Source of the DNA: Anaeromyces robustus
Taxonomy: Eukaryota; Neocallimastigomycota; Neocallimastigomycetes; Neocallimastigales; Neocallimastigaceae
Length of the DNA stretch: 64,000 bases
Reading direction: 5' to 3'
NCBI GenBank assembly: GCA_002104895.1
Contig: MCFG01000105.1
Location: forward strand, 62,001-126,000
The notes beneath the pieces were generated by a model. It made no database searches. It had not been told where the DNA came from and worked only from the letters and a program-made list of their open reading frames with translations. Made by a program: the position numbers and the translations under genes. This document shows positions 19,354-32,006 of this stretch, in pieces (the stretch's first letter is position 1; every line of letters begins with the position of its first letter).

Positions 19354-21486
19354 TTCATGAAAAAAGGTACTTGATGATAAGGCTTTAATTCAAAAATATA
19401 AAAAAGAAATTAATGAATTAAAGGTTAAATTACAAGTAGCAACTGATATGAGTAATATGTCAACTTCTTTAGAAGATGGAAAAAAAGATGAAGAATTAAT
19501 GCTATTACAACAAGAAAGACAAAAAGTATGGTTCAACTTTTTTTTAAATAATAATGTTAATTTAAATATTTATATTAATCTTTTTATTTTGATTATAATA
19601 ATATATTTATATATTTATATATTTGCTTATTTGTTTTATAGTGGGAGGAAGAAATGCATGAACAACAATTGGTAATTAAAATTATTTCATTTCTTATTTA
19701 TTTAATATTATATATTATAATAATAATTAATACAATTAATATATAAAATAAGAATATTAATATTAATATCAAAATTTATTTATTTTTAACATATTTTTAT
19801 TCTGTATATAGTTACGTACTGCATTGAAAGAACGTATTGATCATTTAACAAAATTAATTTTAACTAGTTCTTCAATATCACCACAAATGATGTTGGAATT
19901 TTCAAAAACACCAGCAGTAAATAATTAATATATTATCTATACATTATGATTATTATAAATATTATGATTAGAGTAAAAATACGTAGAATTAATTATATTA
20001 TATTTCATATTATTAATTGTAATTTACTATTTGTATTATATATTCATATAATATATAGAAAACTCATAGTAATAATGCAAATTTACTTTCACCATTAAAT
20101 ATTTCTGAAAATGAATTACCACCTGTAAATATATATATATATATATATATATATACATTTTAAATATATATTAATTTTTATAAAAATTTAATAATGTATA
20201 TCTTAAAACTAAATTTAAAATTCCAATTATTACTATTACTATTATTATTATTATTATTATTATATTTTAAAAATAGTATATTGAAGAAGCTATAAATAAG
20301 CAATCTGTTCAATTAGATAAACTTCAAAAGGAATCAAAAGCAAAAGATGAATATATTAAAGAATTAGAATTAATGCTTCAAGAAGGTAAATATCTTGATA
20401 TGCTTACACCGGATGCTAATGAAATATCTATTAATGAACAATCAAAAGATGAATTAACAGCAAAAATGAAAGAAAATAAGAATTTAATAGCTGAATTAGA
20501 AAATAATAAAAAATTAATTGAAGAATTAACTAAAAAGAATAAAGATTTAGAATTATTAGTTACACAACAAGATGCTAAACTTTCTTCTTATTCTTCAAAA
20601 GAGGATAATTCTTCTGAATTTCTTGATGATACTAAAACTGCTGATACAAAAAGTAAGAATGAAAATACTAATGATAATGATAATAATAATAGTCAACCTA
20701 TACCAAGCATTTCATCAGAAGTTGAAAATTTATTAGAAGATCAACAACATTCACTTGAATTACTTGAAGGAGAAAATAAACAATTAAGAAAAGTACTTAA
20801 TCAAACAGAAAATAAATTAAAGAAATTAGAATTAATTCAATATGAAGATATTGAAAAATTAGTTAATAAAATCTTTAATGAATCAAATGATAATGATTCA
20901 ATAGTGTTAAAAACACCTACTTCTGCCACTATTAAGAAATCAACAAATGATTTAGCTTTAATCAATACTAATGAAAATACAAATTTAAATTCTAATTCTG
21001 ATGATCCTTCATTATTAACACCAACAAATACTTCATCTGCAACCAATAATGACCATGATCAAATATTAAATACAACTAATGCAACATCACCAACTAAACG
21101 TCATGATAGTACTACTATTAATACAAATGATAATAAAACTTTATCTAATAATAATAGTAATGCTGATAAAGATTATTATTCTAAAATTATACAAGAATTA
21201 CAATCTAGTTTAGAAGAAGAAAGAAAAAAACATGAAGAAGAAATGAAAATGGTAAAATGAAATAAAATATATATATATATATATATATTTAAAACTTAAT
21301 AAAAATAAAATAAAAGATAAAATAAAATTTTAATTAAAATAGACGAATAAATAAATAATAAATTGATTTTTAAAAAAGATAAATATTATTATACTAATAC
21401 TATTATTAAAAATTTTTTAATAAATCTATATTTTATTTTAGGCAAAAGAGCAAATGAGTATACTACAAAACCAATTAAATATATAA
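16609..21486 (+). CDS. Kinesin-7-like motor protein, 16 exons
   Basis: An N-terminal-motor kinesin of the CENP-E/Kip2 type, expected to be a plus-end-directed microtubule motor. Exons are 16609-16865, 16977-17110, 17237-17373, 17550-17553, 17649-17716, 17905-18021, 18162-18311, 18423-18521, 18653-18780, 18953-19136, 19367-19525, 19642-19671, 19812-19916, 20059-20124, 20277-21251 and 21442-21486, totalling 2658 nt (885 residues). A Ser/Asn-rich ~75-residue head precedes the motor. Motor motifs are VTVRIRPF, the P-loop [27 protein letters not shown] (switch I), [10 protein letters not shown] (switch II), [12 protein letters not shown] and [19 protein letters not shown]. The neck continues as [17 protein letters not shown], typical of kinesin-7, followed by discontinuous coiled coil and an Asn/Thr-rich stretch. 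A 4-nt exon is needed to keep frame. An ATG at 17206 sits inside an intron and is not a start. The family call is strong; the exact paralogue is inferred. Confidence 0.92.
17550..17553 (+). other. 4-nt microexon (ATGG) of the kinesin gene
   Basis: The preceding exon ends after GKTYSM in phase 0. The next exon begins in phase 1 at VENQPGIIP. The only sequence between them that restores frame and the conserved kinesin Met-Gly is ATGG, framed by AAAAAG on the left and GTAAAT on the right. Joining gives GKTYSMMGVENQPG, as in CENP-E-type motors. Confidence 0.85.
19279..19353. repeat. (TTA)n microsatellite in a kinesin intron
   Basis: About 25 TTA units inside the intron 19137-19366. Confidence 0.92.
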
Positions 21487-21774
21487 TAAATAAATAAATA
21501 ATTACGCAGGATAGAAAAAAAATTTTTTTTTTTTTTCTTATTTCTCATTTTCAATATTTCCAATATATATTATATTATATTTTTATAAAAAAATTTATAT
21601 TTATCTTTTTTTTTTAATAAATAAAATAATAATAATAATGGTAATATTAATAAAAACAGAATAGAAATAGAAATATTTATTATTATTAATAAATAAATAA
21701 AAAGATTTAAAAAAAAATAATAAAGTAATTAAAAGAATAAAACTTTATTATTATTTTTTTTAGTCTTTTATTTT

Positions 21775-21832
21775 TATTTTATTTTATTTTATTTTATTTT
21801 ATTTTATTTTATTTTATTTTATTTTATTTTTT
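21775..21832. repeat. (TTTTA)n microsatellite
   Basis: About eleven TTTTA units downstream of the kinesin gene. Confidence 0.92.
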
Positions 21833-22815
21833 TATTTTCGTTTTTTTTTTCTATTATTGGATATAAATAAATTTTTTTTTTAAAGAATTAGATTTTATTA
21901 TTATATGTCTATTATTATTATTTTTGTTTTCATTAATTTTTAAAAAAAAAGAATAGATAGTAATAACAAATTATATAGTTTAGTTTATAAATTAAAATAT
22001 ATATATATATAATTAGAACAATTTAAATATATATATAAGATAAAAAATAACATAAACAAGAATAAACAAATAAACAAAAAAAAAATAATACAATATAAAA
22101 TAATATAAAATAAAATAAAATAATATAATATAATATAATATATATAATATAGTATAGTAAAGTAAAAAAAAAATAAAAATAAAAAAATATAATACAAATA
22201 AAATAAATAGGCAATAAGAATAAAAAAAAAAAAAAAAAAACAAGAAATGAAAAAAAAAATATTTAAAAATAACATATAAATTATGTTTAATTTAAAAAAA
22301 AAATCATTATATATATATATGTACTTTTAGTTTTATACAAATAAATTATTATAATAATAATAATAATAAATAAATAAATTATAATAAAAAAAAATAAAAA
22401 AAATAAAATAAAAATAAAAAAAAAAATAAAAAAAATAAAAAAATAACAAAAAAAAAAAAATTAGTAAAATTGATTTGATAGTTTTCTTTTGTAAATATAG
22501 TAATTAAATTTTATAATTAAAAGTTTATAAATCAAGAATAATAAAAAGGTAAATTAACAATTTTCAAAAAGATTGGGATTATATTGATATGAAAAATTTA
22601 TGACTGATTCATATTATTAATTTTCAATTTATTACTAATTAAAAAATAAATTATTATAAAAAAAAAAAAAAGAAAAATATAAGATTTTCTACTAAATACA
22701 TTTATAAATATAATTATATTTTCATACCATTTGTAGAAAAGAATTATAATATAAATTAATTGGCTCAATAATAATATCTAAATGTATAGTTTCAAGAATT
22801 TTAGATGTCTTGAAT

Positions 22816-22850
22816 GATGTTTTATTGTGGAATTTCTACAATAAAACATC
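22816..22850. repeat. 13-bp perfect inverted repeat
   Basis: GATGTTTTATTGT at 22816-22828 and its exact reverse complement at 22838-22850 are separated by 9 bp. It lies in the less repetitive segment between the kinesin and SET genes. It could be a terminator-like hairpin or a piece of a decayed mobile element. Confidence 0.7.
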
Positions 22851-24139
22851 TATTATAAGTATTAGTGTTGATGTCGTATATAACTTTTAATATTATGGTA
22901 TATCCTTAATAAAGTAGTAACAGAGATAGTTATATCAGATTTCTAAATTGTTATTATATTCATTTAAGTATATTAAACGTTTGTTACATATACTAATAAA
23001 TTTAATTTTTGCAGTGTTATAATTGTCTAGTTCAATAAGTTTTTCTATTATTCTTATTATTTAATGAGATATGTAATATTGATATTCTTATAAATATATA
23101 AAAAATAATAAGGGTTAGATTTTATTATATTTAATACTTGATCAAGATAAATAATTATATAAAAAAAAATATTAAAAAAAAATAAAGTTACTGGAATTAT
23201 ACCAGATACTATTTTATTATTATTTTATAAATATGGAAAATTTCGATTTATTAATGACAACTATAACGAATTAAATATAATTTATATTTAAAATTAATAA
23301 TAAAATTAAAACTGACACTAAAGTAGAAGAAAAGTTAATTATTGAACCAATTGAAAGTAATAGTACCATGGTAATAGGTAATTACATATAAAAAAAAAAA
23401 TTATTTATAACTATCACATATACAGTTATATAGTGAAATGATAGACAATACAAAGTAAGAAAAAAAGACAAACTGTTCCAATTAGTAATAATGAGAATAA
23501 GGAGGATATGAAATGTTATGTAGGAATTAACATATTATTACATATTATCAAGAACTATTAAATGATCAAAATACATACAAAATGTATTTTTTAATTTCTT
23601 TAATGTTTGTAAAAAAAAATTTTTTTTTGATATTTTTCTAATATTTTCACTATTTACTGCTATTATTATATTATTACTGTAATTAATATATATTTTATAT
23701 TATTTTTATTTTTGAAAAATATTATATATTTATAATATTTTAGTTTTTTTGTTTTTTGTTTTTCTTTTTAATTTTATTATAATTTTATTTTTCAGTTTTC
23801 GCTATTTTTTTTTATTTAATTTATTTAAATAAAATTTTTTGTAATTTTTTATTACTATAACATTTTTTTTTTCAATTAAAAAAAAAATTCTATGATGAAT
23901 AATTTCTTAGAAAAATTATATATATATATTAATTACATACGTTTTCTTATTATTATTGTTAAATATTATTTGCTCTTTTTTATTATTATTATTTTTTTTT
24001 TTATTTTTTTTATTTTTATTTTTTTATTTTAATTATTATTTTTTTTTGTTCTTTTTTTTATTATTTTATTTTTATTTATTTTTTTATTATATTTAATAAT
24101 TTAATTAATAACTTAAATAAATTATATTATATTATGGAA

Positions 24140-25926
24140 TTAGTAATTGTTTTCTGGTTCAGCTTCGAAATGGTGAGAATCCTTTCTAGCTTCCCAGTAG
24201 AAATCACCATAAGAAGTGAATAATTCTTCATCCTTTGGAATAAAGTTTCTAGCATGATACATTAAGTACCAGTTATTCTTATATGGAACATACATACCAT
24301 ATAAATTAGCTTCAGAATCGTGTTTGTGATTAACGAATCTTAACCAAGTACCTATAATTATTATAATTATAATTATTATTTAATTATTCATTTTTATTTT
24401 TATTTATTTTATTATTAAAAAATATAAAGAAATAAATATAACTTTAGTAACTTAATTATATTTATAATTTTACTTATATATATTGATAAAAATTGAATGT
24501 CATTATTTAATAATATATAATAAAATATTAAAAGATAAAGAAAATATTATTCATTTAATATTTACCAAATATACGACCATCGATACAAATTTCAAAAGTT
24601 TCACCAGTTTCTGGATCTTCGTAGTTTTGGTATGACCAGGCATAATCAGTATCAGTAATACCATTTTGGTATACACGAGTTAAACGACCACCGTAAACAC
24701 CGATAACGGAACCAGCTGGAATATCAGTTTTAGCAAAAAGACCATAACCAACTTCTGGAGAAGAAAGCTATTATTATTATTAATATTATATATATATTTA
24801 AAAAATATATATATTTATTTATTAATGGTATATCGAAAAAAAAGTTTTTGTTTTGTTATATATTTTAAACATTTTTATATTAATATACAATAATATAATT
24901 TATTATAATGAAATAATAACTTAAATAAAGAATCTTTATCATACTTTAATGTAGAAACGATCATCATGTTCGAAACCATTTTCAATGTATGGACCATATA
25001 AAGATTCTCTACGTTTCATTTCAGCTTCTTCATTCTTGTAACGATCTTCTTCAGTAATATTTTTGGTAGCAAGGAAATCTTTGAGCCATTGATTTTCATA
25101 TGAAAGACGTGGTTCAAAAGTAACGGCAAAGTAAGGAAGTAGATCAGCTTGAGAGAAATGTTGCTTTTCTTCCTTTATTTTATGTTCGAAATCAACACAC
25201 ATAGCCTTACGATCATTTTGGAGATCTTCAAGAAGGGTTGTAGCCTTCTTAATTTGAGTACACTATTTTAATTGTAAATATATTAAATAAGACAAAGAAA
25301 TAAGAAAAAAAATAAAAAATAAAAATATAAAACAATAATAATATAAATAAATAAATAATAAATAAAAAAAAAAAAAGTAAATATATAAATAATTAATTAT
25401 TAATAAATTAAAGATTTTAAATAAATAATAAATAATAATAAATAACAAATAACAAATAATAAATAATAAATAATAAATAATAAATAATAAATAATAAATA
25501 ATAAAAAATTATGATTTAATAATTGAATTTAAATGATTAATTAATATTAAAATATTTAATATATTTGAGATAAAAAAAAACAAGAATTATAATTATTAAC
25601 TATATACTAAATTTACTATTACTTTATAATTCAAAAAAAAAAAAAAAAAAAAAAAAAAGCATATAAAAAATTATAAAATATATATTTTATTTTAATAGAA
25701 TAATTACTTGATACCAAGCTACGACACCCATAATACCAACAATGACAGCTTTAACAATTAAACCTGGACAAAAACATCCTTTTCCATTTTCCTTTTCAAC
25801 TTTTTTTTCTTTAATATTTTGTGATATTTTTTTTTCATTAACCTTTTTTTCATTAACTTTTTCTTCTACCTTTTCAGAAGAATCCTTCTTTTCCTTCCTT
25901 CTATTCTTTAATGTACTTTCAGTCAT
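24140..25926 (-). CDS. Membrane-anchored SET-domain protein, 4 exons
   Basis: A putative S-adenosylmethionine-dependent protein lysine methyltransferase. Exons are 25926-25708, 25262-24945, 24767-24566 and 24351-24140, totalling 951 nt (316 residues). Residues 1-50 are Lys/Glu-rich with repeated VNEKKVNEKK-like units. A hydrophobic helix follows at about 53-73 (LIVKAVIVGIMGVVAW), then a charged linker and a C-terminal SET domain from about residue 180. SET landmarks visible are GYGLFAKTDIPAGSVIGVYGG, RFVNHKHDSEAN in the position of the RFINHSCxPN motif, and ELFTSYGDFYW in the position of the ELxxDYG motif. The Cys of NHSC is replaced by Lys, and I see no post-SET cysteine cluster. The positively charged cytosolic head and single helix suggest the SET domain is tethered to a membrane. 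Substrate unknown. Confidence 0.78.
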
Positions 25927-26755
25927 TTTAATATAATATAATAATTTTTATTTTTATTTTTTTTTTTGATATTAAATTTTAATCTAAAGAATTATATATA
26001 TATATATATATATATAAGATACATAAATATTTTTTAATTATCTTTTCTTTTTTATGATTATATAAATTTAATTTTATTTTTAATATATATTATTATTGAT
26101 ATAAATTTATTCTGATTAAAGAAAAAAAAAATAAATATATATATATAATAAAAATAAAATTTTTTTATAATATTTTACCTTTTATTTTATATTTGCTCTT
26201 TTTATTATTTTTTTCAAAAAAATAATATTAAAGATACTAAATTAATGATTTTATTTATTTTATTTTATTTTTTTTTTTCTTAAACTTTTTTTTTTGTTTT
26301 TAGAAAAAAAAATACAAAATAAAGAAAAGTCTTTTAATTTTTTATAATATCTTAAATGGTAAAATTAAAATAAAATGAGATTTGAAAATGTATATCAATA
26401 ATTTTAAATATGGATATGATTATAATATTAATCATTTATTTAAATATTTAATATAATAATATTTATTAATCATATTTTAATTTATATTTAATATCATAAA
26501 TCATAATAAATTAATAATATTAAAAAATAATAATAAATAAAATTTAATATTAATACATACATTATATACATACATTATATATAATTATAATTATTATTAT
26601 TATTATTTATTATTGTTAATATTATTATTTATTATTTAATCTTTCTTTTTTCTATATATAATATTACTCTACATTTTTTTATTTGCTATTTAATGATGTG
26701 TTTTGTAAAAAATTTAAAACATACAAATACAAATGTATTATATAATATATGGGAA

Positions 26756-27310
26756 GTGTGCATTTCGGCAATGTATTTTGTAAATGTATCGCGCATTAAA
26801 ATAACGTATTATTTAAATGTATTATATTGTGGCTTATAAATTAAATTAATAAAAAATTTATTATATTATTAAAATCAATATTTTATTTATTATTGATTTA
26901 TGAAACCAATTTATTAGTGACATCTTCTTTTTATTAATATTTCTTTTTTTTTTTTTTTTTATTTAACTTATGAAATAAATAAAATATTAAGTGAAATTTA
27001 AAATTTATCTATAATTATTTAAATTATTAAATAAATAAAATATTAAGTGAAATTTAAAATTTATAAATTCTTTAAATTATGAAATAAATAAAATATTAAG
27101 TGAAATTTAAAATTTATATTTATAATTCTTTAAATTATGAAATAAATAAGAAATGCTTTAATATACAAGTACTAGTAGTATATAAACTCTCTTAAAAAAT
27201 TTTTATATAAATGTGGCGTTAAAAATATTTATATAAATTTACAATATAAAATGTGGCGTAAAGGACCATTCAATGCAAAAAATTTCATGTACATTGCCGA
27301 AATGCAACAC
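26756..27310. mobile_element. MITE-like element with terminal inverted repeats
   Basis: GTGTGCATTTCGGCAATGTA at 26756-26775 is matched in inverted orientation at 27290-27310, differing only by one inserted base (16 bp perfect core). The termini stand out by their C/G content. The 555-bp interior has no transposase ORF and carries a tandem repeat, so this would be a non-autonomous DNA element. I see no clear target-site duplication. Confidence 0.6.
26970..27150. repeat. 53-58-bp tandem repeat inside the MITE-like element
   Basis: Just over three copies of a unit beginning GAAATAAATAAAATATTAAG start at about 26972, 27028, 27081 and 27139. The last copy is truncated. Confidence 0.85.
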
Positions 27311-28237
27311 TCAGATAATATATAAACAATATAAATGATTATATTATATAAACATTCTATTTAAAATACAATATTAATTATTTAAAATAACTCCATATTT
27401 TTTTATTATACTCTTTTTCTTTTCTTTAGTTTTATATTCTTTTATATGTCATGTCACATCAACAATCACAATAATTAATATTAAACATGTATAAATTAAA
27501 TTAATTTTTTATACATAGAAACATTAAATATGAAAGAACTAAAGATGTAAAAAAACTAAAGATGTAAATTATTAAATATAGTAAGTAATAAATGTTTTTA
27601 TATTTCTAATATGTATTTAATACAAATCTGTTTTATATATATTCATAGTTTTATATAGCTTTCATAATACATTATTTATAATAAATATTTAAAATAACTA
27701 AAATGATGTTTGTTTTAATTTAATATTGTATTTGTAAAATCAATAATTATTAATATTAATCATTTATTTTTATAATATTTACAAATTAAAAAATAATAAA
27801 CCAATCATATTTTAACGTGTATTAAATATTTTAGTTAATAGTTTTAAATGTATATATAATGTACAAAAGAAATACATTATTGTATTTTATAAGAAAGGTT
27901 GTAACAGATATTTCAAGTAAAATATTATATATTATTTTTCTTTAGATATTAATATACATTAATTATTTTTAATATTTTATATTATTATTACTTATTACTA
28001 TTATTTATGATAATTATTATTACTATTAATATAATTATTATATTAGTATGACTATATTATTATTATTAGTATTAGAATTAGCATAATAATACTTTTAGTA
28101 TTTTTTAATTACTAATATGGTAATGGTAATATTAACAATAGCATATAAATATAATATTACTATTATTATTATTATTATATTGCTATTAAATATTTATTAA
28201 ATATAAAGAAACCTTTATTTCTTTTTTTTTTTTATTA

Positions 28238-28593
28238 TAAAATAATAATAATATTTACAGTCATTCTAATAATACTAATAGTAATATTATAATAGTATTT
28301 TATCTTTATAAAATAATAATAATATTTATTATCATTCTAATAATACTAATAGTAGTATTATAATAGTATTTTATCTTTATAAAATAATAATAATATTTAT
28401 AGTCATTCTAATAATACTAATAGTAATATTATAATAGTATTTTATCTTTATAAAATAATAATAATATTTATTATCATTCTAATAATACTAATAGTAGTAT
28501 TATAATAGTATTTTATCTTTATAAAATAATAATAATATTTATAGTCATTCTAATAATACTAATAGTAATATTATAATAGTATTTTATCTTTAT
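28238..28593. repeat. 71-bp tandem array with alternating subtypes
   Basis: Five copies. The anchor TCATTCTAATAATACTAATA recurs at 28261, 28332, 28403, 28474 and 28545, exactly 71 bp apart. Copies 1, 3 and 5 share AGTC before the anchor and AGTAATATT after it. Copies 2 and 4 share TATC and AGTAGTATT. The true unit is therefore a 142-bp dimer. Confidence 0.93.
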
Positions 28594-28647
28594 AAATAAT
28601 AATAATAATAATAATAATAATAGTAATAGTATAATAGCAATATAAAT

Positions 28648-28680
<33 letters not shown>

Positions 28681-29383
28681 AATAAAAATATTAAAAATAA
28701 TTATGACAGAATTAATGTAGATTTATATTTTAACGACAAATAACTTAATTACATTCATTATTTGTAAATAAAAATATAATATTCTTAATATTGGTAGTGA
28801 TCCTATATATATAACAATACTTTTAATAATTAAATAAAACTTATTTCATTTTATCAAATTCATTATTTTTTAAATTTTTCATTATTAAATAAAACCTATT
28901 TTATTTTTTATTATTTTATTATATTTTATTCTTATTATTCATAGAATTTTATTATAAAGTCTTTAAACGAAAATAATTAGAAAATCATACTAATAAATAA
29001 AAATATTTCTATTTTTTCAGAACTTAAATAGAAATATATTTAATTTATTAGGAAATGTTAAAAATGATATATACTATAAAAAATGTATGAATAAAAAAAT
29101 TAAAATTAATGGGTAACTTATTTAATAATAATATAAGAAATATTAAAATAGTTTAAAATATATAATGTTAAGAAATATTATTAAATAAGATTATTCAAAA
29201 AAATTTTTCTATTTTCTTTTAATGAAATTTAATGCATATTTTGTAAATGTTTCACAAAAAATATATTAATGTCTAAATACAGATTTATTAATTGGTAAAA
29301 CTATAGATAAATAAATAATAAAAATATTATAAAAAATTGTTACATTTAAAATAAAAATAATAATTCATAATTAATCATAATCA

Positions 29384-29612
<229 letters not shown>

Positions 29613-30608
29613 AAATAATGTGGATTATAAATAAATATAAATTTCTAATGAATAATAAAAATATTACAAATATTCAATTGATTTTTGTTAATAAACTATA
29701 ACAGATGCATTAAATTGGATTTTTAAATCTAAAAGAAAAAAAAAAAAAAGAAATATTTTATAAAAAATATTATTTTTATATAAAAAAAAAAATAAAAAAA
29801 TAAAAAAGTAATATTACGGATTATTTTACCAATAACTTTTTATAGTTATATTATTTTTAATAAAAAACTATATTATTTTTTAATTAAAATTTTCATTTTT
29901 ATTAATTAAATTTGTTTATTATATATAGGATATATAGGGAAATAAAATAAATTAATATATATCTAATAAATTATAATATTAATAAATAAAATTATTAATT
30001 CTTATTTTAGAACTACATAATAATAATAATAATTGAATTTTAATTTTGATCTGTTTAATTAGTAAAATTAATAATAATCCTAATAATCCTAATCGTAATT
30101 AGAAATAATGATGAATAAAATAATCCATAATAAATAATCAATAATAATAAATAAACAATGAATATTTCATAAAAAAATAATAATAATAAAAAAAAAAAGG
30201 ATATTATTATAATTAATTTTAATTTGAGTTATATATTTTATTTTATTTATTTTTTTATTTATGATTTTTTTTACATTTTTTATGTGCTTATTATAATGAA
30301 TAATCAACTTTTTTTTTTTTTATAAGTTTAAATTATTAATTATTTAAATATTTTATTATATGGAGTTAATTTTTTTTTATGTGTGTGTGTTTTATATTAT
30401 GTTATTATTATTTATGTATTTAATATATAACAAAATGAAAAATTATTTAATCATTTAAATTTAATTATTCATTTAAATAATTAAAATATAAAAATATTGA
30501 TTTTTTTTATTTTTATTTTTATTTTTTTTTAATTTTTAAAAATCAATATATAATTTATTTATAAATTTAAATAATGTTTTTATACTATTTTTTTTAATAT
30601 ATACACAT

Positions 30609-32006
30609 TTAGTTACTTTCTTCTTCAATCTTCTTTCCGAGTTCAGCAATAGCATGAGCATAGATATGAATACCTTTGAATAAATGTTCTTTGAACATGT
30701 TTTCCTTTGGACCATGCATATCTGGTTCATGACCTGGGAAAGTTAAACCGAAGGCAACAACATTATCAGCATCTTTAGCATATGTACCACCACCAATAGC
30801 AAGTGGCTTACTTTCAATGTCACCAGTTTCTTCTTGATAAACCTTTAATAAAGTAGAAACTAAAGTAGATTCTAATGGATAGAAAAGTAATGGGTTGACG
30901 AGAGTAACCTTAATTGAGAATGGCTTATTAGCTTCTTCAATATTCTTAATAACAGCATCCTTGTCAACACCGTTAACATGACGGAAGTTAACAACTAATT
31001 TTAAGTGCTTATCTTTATATTCAGCGATACCAAGATTCATACTGTTCTTACCCATATCCTTGCTTTCGTTGTAAGCATTAATACCACGACCGTATGGATC
31101 AGTGTATAAATCAACAATCTTCTTTAATTCATTAATTTTGTAGAATTCATTTAATTGGGTAAGAGCGACAATAGCTGCATTAATACCTAATTCTGGAGTA
31201 GAACCGTGAGCAGTCTTACCAACGAAAGTAATATCCATAAGGTCATCATTAACTTCATGAGTAAATTCAACCTTATTTTGTTTTAAGAAATCAATGAATT
31301 TTGGATCATTATCCATATTAACAACAAATTTATCAATAACACTGTTGAAGGCTACACCACCATTGAAGGAATGAATTTTTGGTAAATCGAAATCAGCTTC
31401 AACTTCATAGTTAATAATACCCTTTTCAGCGTAAATTAATGGGAAATCAGCATCTGGAGAGAAACCATAAGTAGGTTGTTTCATTTTTAAAGTTTGGAAA
31501 TAATGATGCATACAAGCAGATCCACTTTCTTCGTTACCACCAACAAGTAAACGAACTTGGTATTTACCTAAAAGATCGTTATCCTTAAGTAATTTTAAAG
31601 CATAGTAAGAAGATAATAATGGACCCTTATCATCACTGACACCACGACCACGTAAAACACCGTTAACTTCAGTAAGAGTGAAAGGATCGTATTCCCAACC
31701 AGAACCACCAGCTGGAACAACATCAGTGTGAGCTAAAAGAGTGACATTCTTTTCATAATCTCCAGCAGTAATTTCTACGACTTTATTGTCATAGTTGGTA
31801 GCTTTGAAACCATCCTTTCTGGCGAGTTCTGCAATAAAATTTAAACCCTTAGTTACACCTTCACCAAATGGATTTTCCTTACTAACAGTCTTTTCATCGT
31901 AGAAAGATTTAATGGCAATAAACTTTTTTAAAGTAGCCATTAATTCTCCTTCGTAGTTTTTGGCTAATTTTTGGTAGATGTTAGACATTTTTATAATATT
32001 GCTCAT
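30609..32006 (-). CDS. PepV-like M20 dipeptidase, intronless, bacterial type
   Basis: A zinc-dependent dipeptidase of peptidase family M20, expected to cleave dipeptides in the cytosol; no signal peptide is visible. The 465-residue length matches bacterial PepV (about 470). Metal and catalytic residues fall in order: AHTDVVPAGG (His93, Asp95), RGVSDDKGP (Asp125), GGNEESGS (Glu159/Glu160), SPDADFPLIYAEKG (Asp185) and a C-terminal GHEPDMHGPKENMF with the last His ligand. The lid region between these is present. Translation may start at 32006 or at the second Met at 31988 (MSNIYQKL). The gene has no intron and is closest in character to Firmicutes enzymes, so bacterial origin is likely. It is fully open and looks functional. 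Confidence 0.9.
   Translation of the reverse strand: MSNIIKMSNIYQKLAKNYEGELMATLKKFIAIKSFYDEKTVSKENPFGEGVTKGLNFIAELARKDGFKATNYDNKVVEITAGDYEKNVTLLAHTDVVPAGGSGWEYDPFTLTEVNGVLRGRGVSDDKGPLLSSYYALKLLKDNDLLGKYQVRLLVGGNEESGSACMHHYFQTLKMKQPTYGFSPDADFPLIYAEKGIINYEVEADFDLPKIHSFNGGVAFNSVIDKFVVNMDNDPKFIDFLKQNKVEFTHEVNDDLMDITFVGKTAHGSTPELGINAAIVALTQLNEFYKINELKKIVDLYTDPYGRGINAYNESKDMGKNSMNLGIAEYKDKHLKLVVNFRHVNGVDKDAVIKNIEEANKPFSIKVTLVNPLLFYPLESTLVSTLLKVYQEETGDIESKPLAIGGGTYAKDADNVVAFGLTFPGHEPDMHGPKENMFKEHLFKGIHIYAHAIAELGKKIEEESN

Larger units (their letters stand above)
21487..24139. other. Intergenic AT-rich region
   Basis: This lies between the convergent ends of the kinesin (+) and SET-domain (-) genes. 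It begins with T- and A-runs and a TTTTA microsatellite. The portion at about 22700-23560 is visibly less repetitive and may be decayed coding or transposon sequence, but no family could be recognised. Confidence 0.5.

Noticed and set aside
21985-22275. Overlapping Phe/Tyr ORFs downstream of the kinesin gene
   Set aside because: All three frames are open because the strand is almost pure T/A. No codon or motif evidence supports a gene.
28238-28593. 71-bp array as a CRISPR array
   Set aside because: Units are contiguous with no unique spacers, and the genome is eukaryotic.
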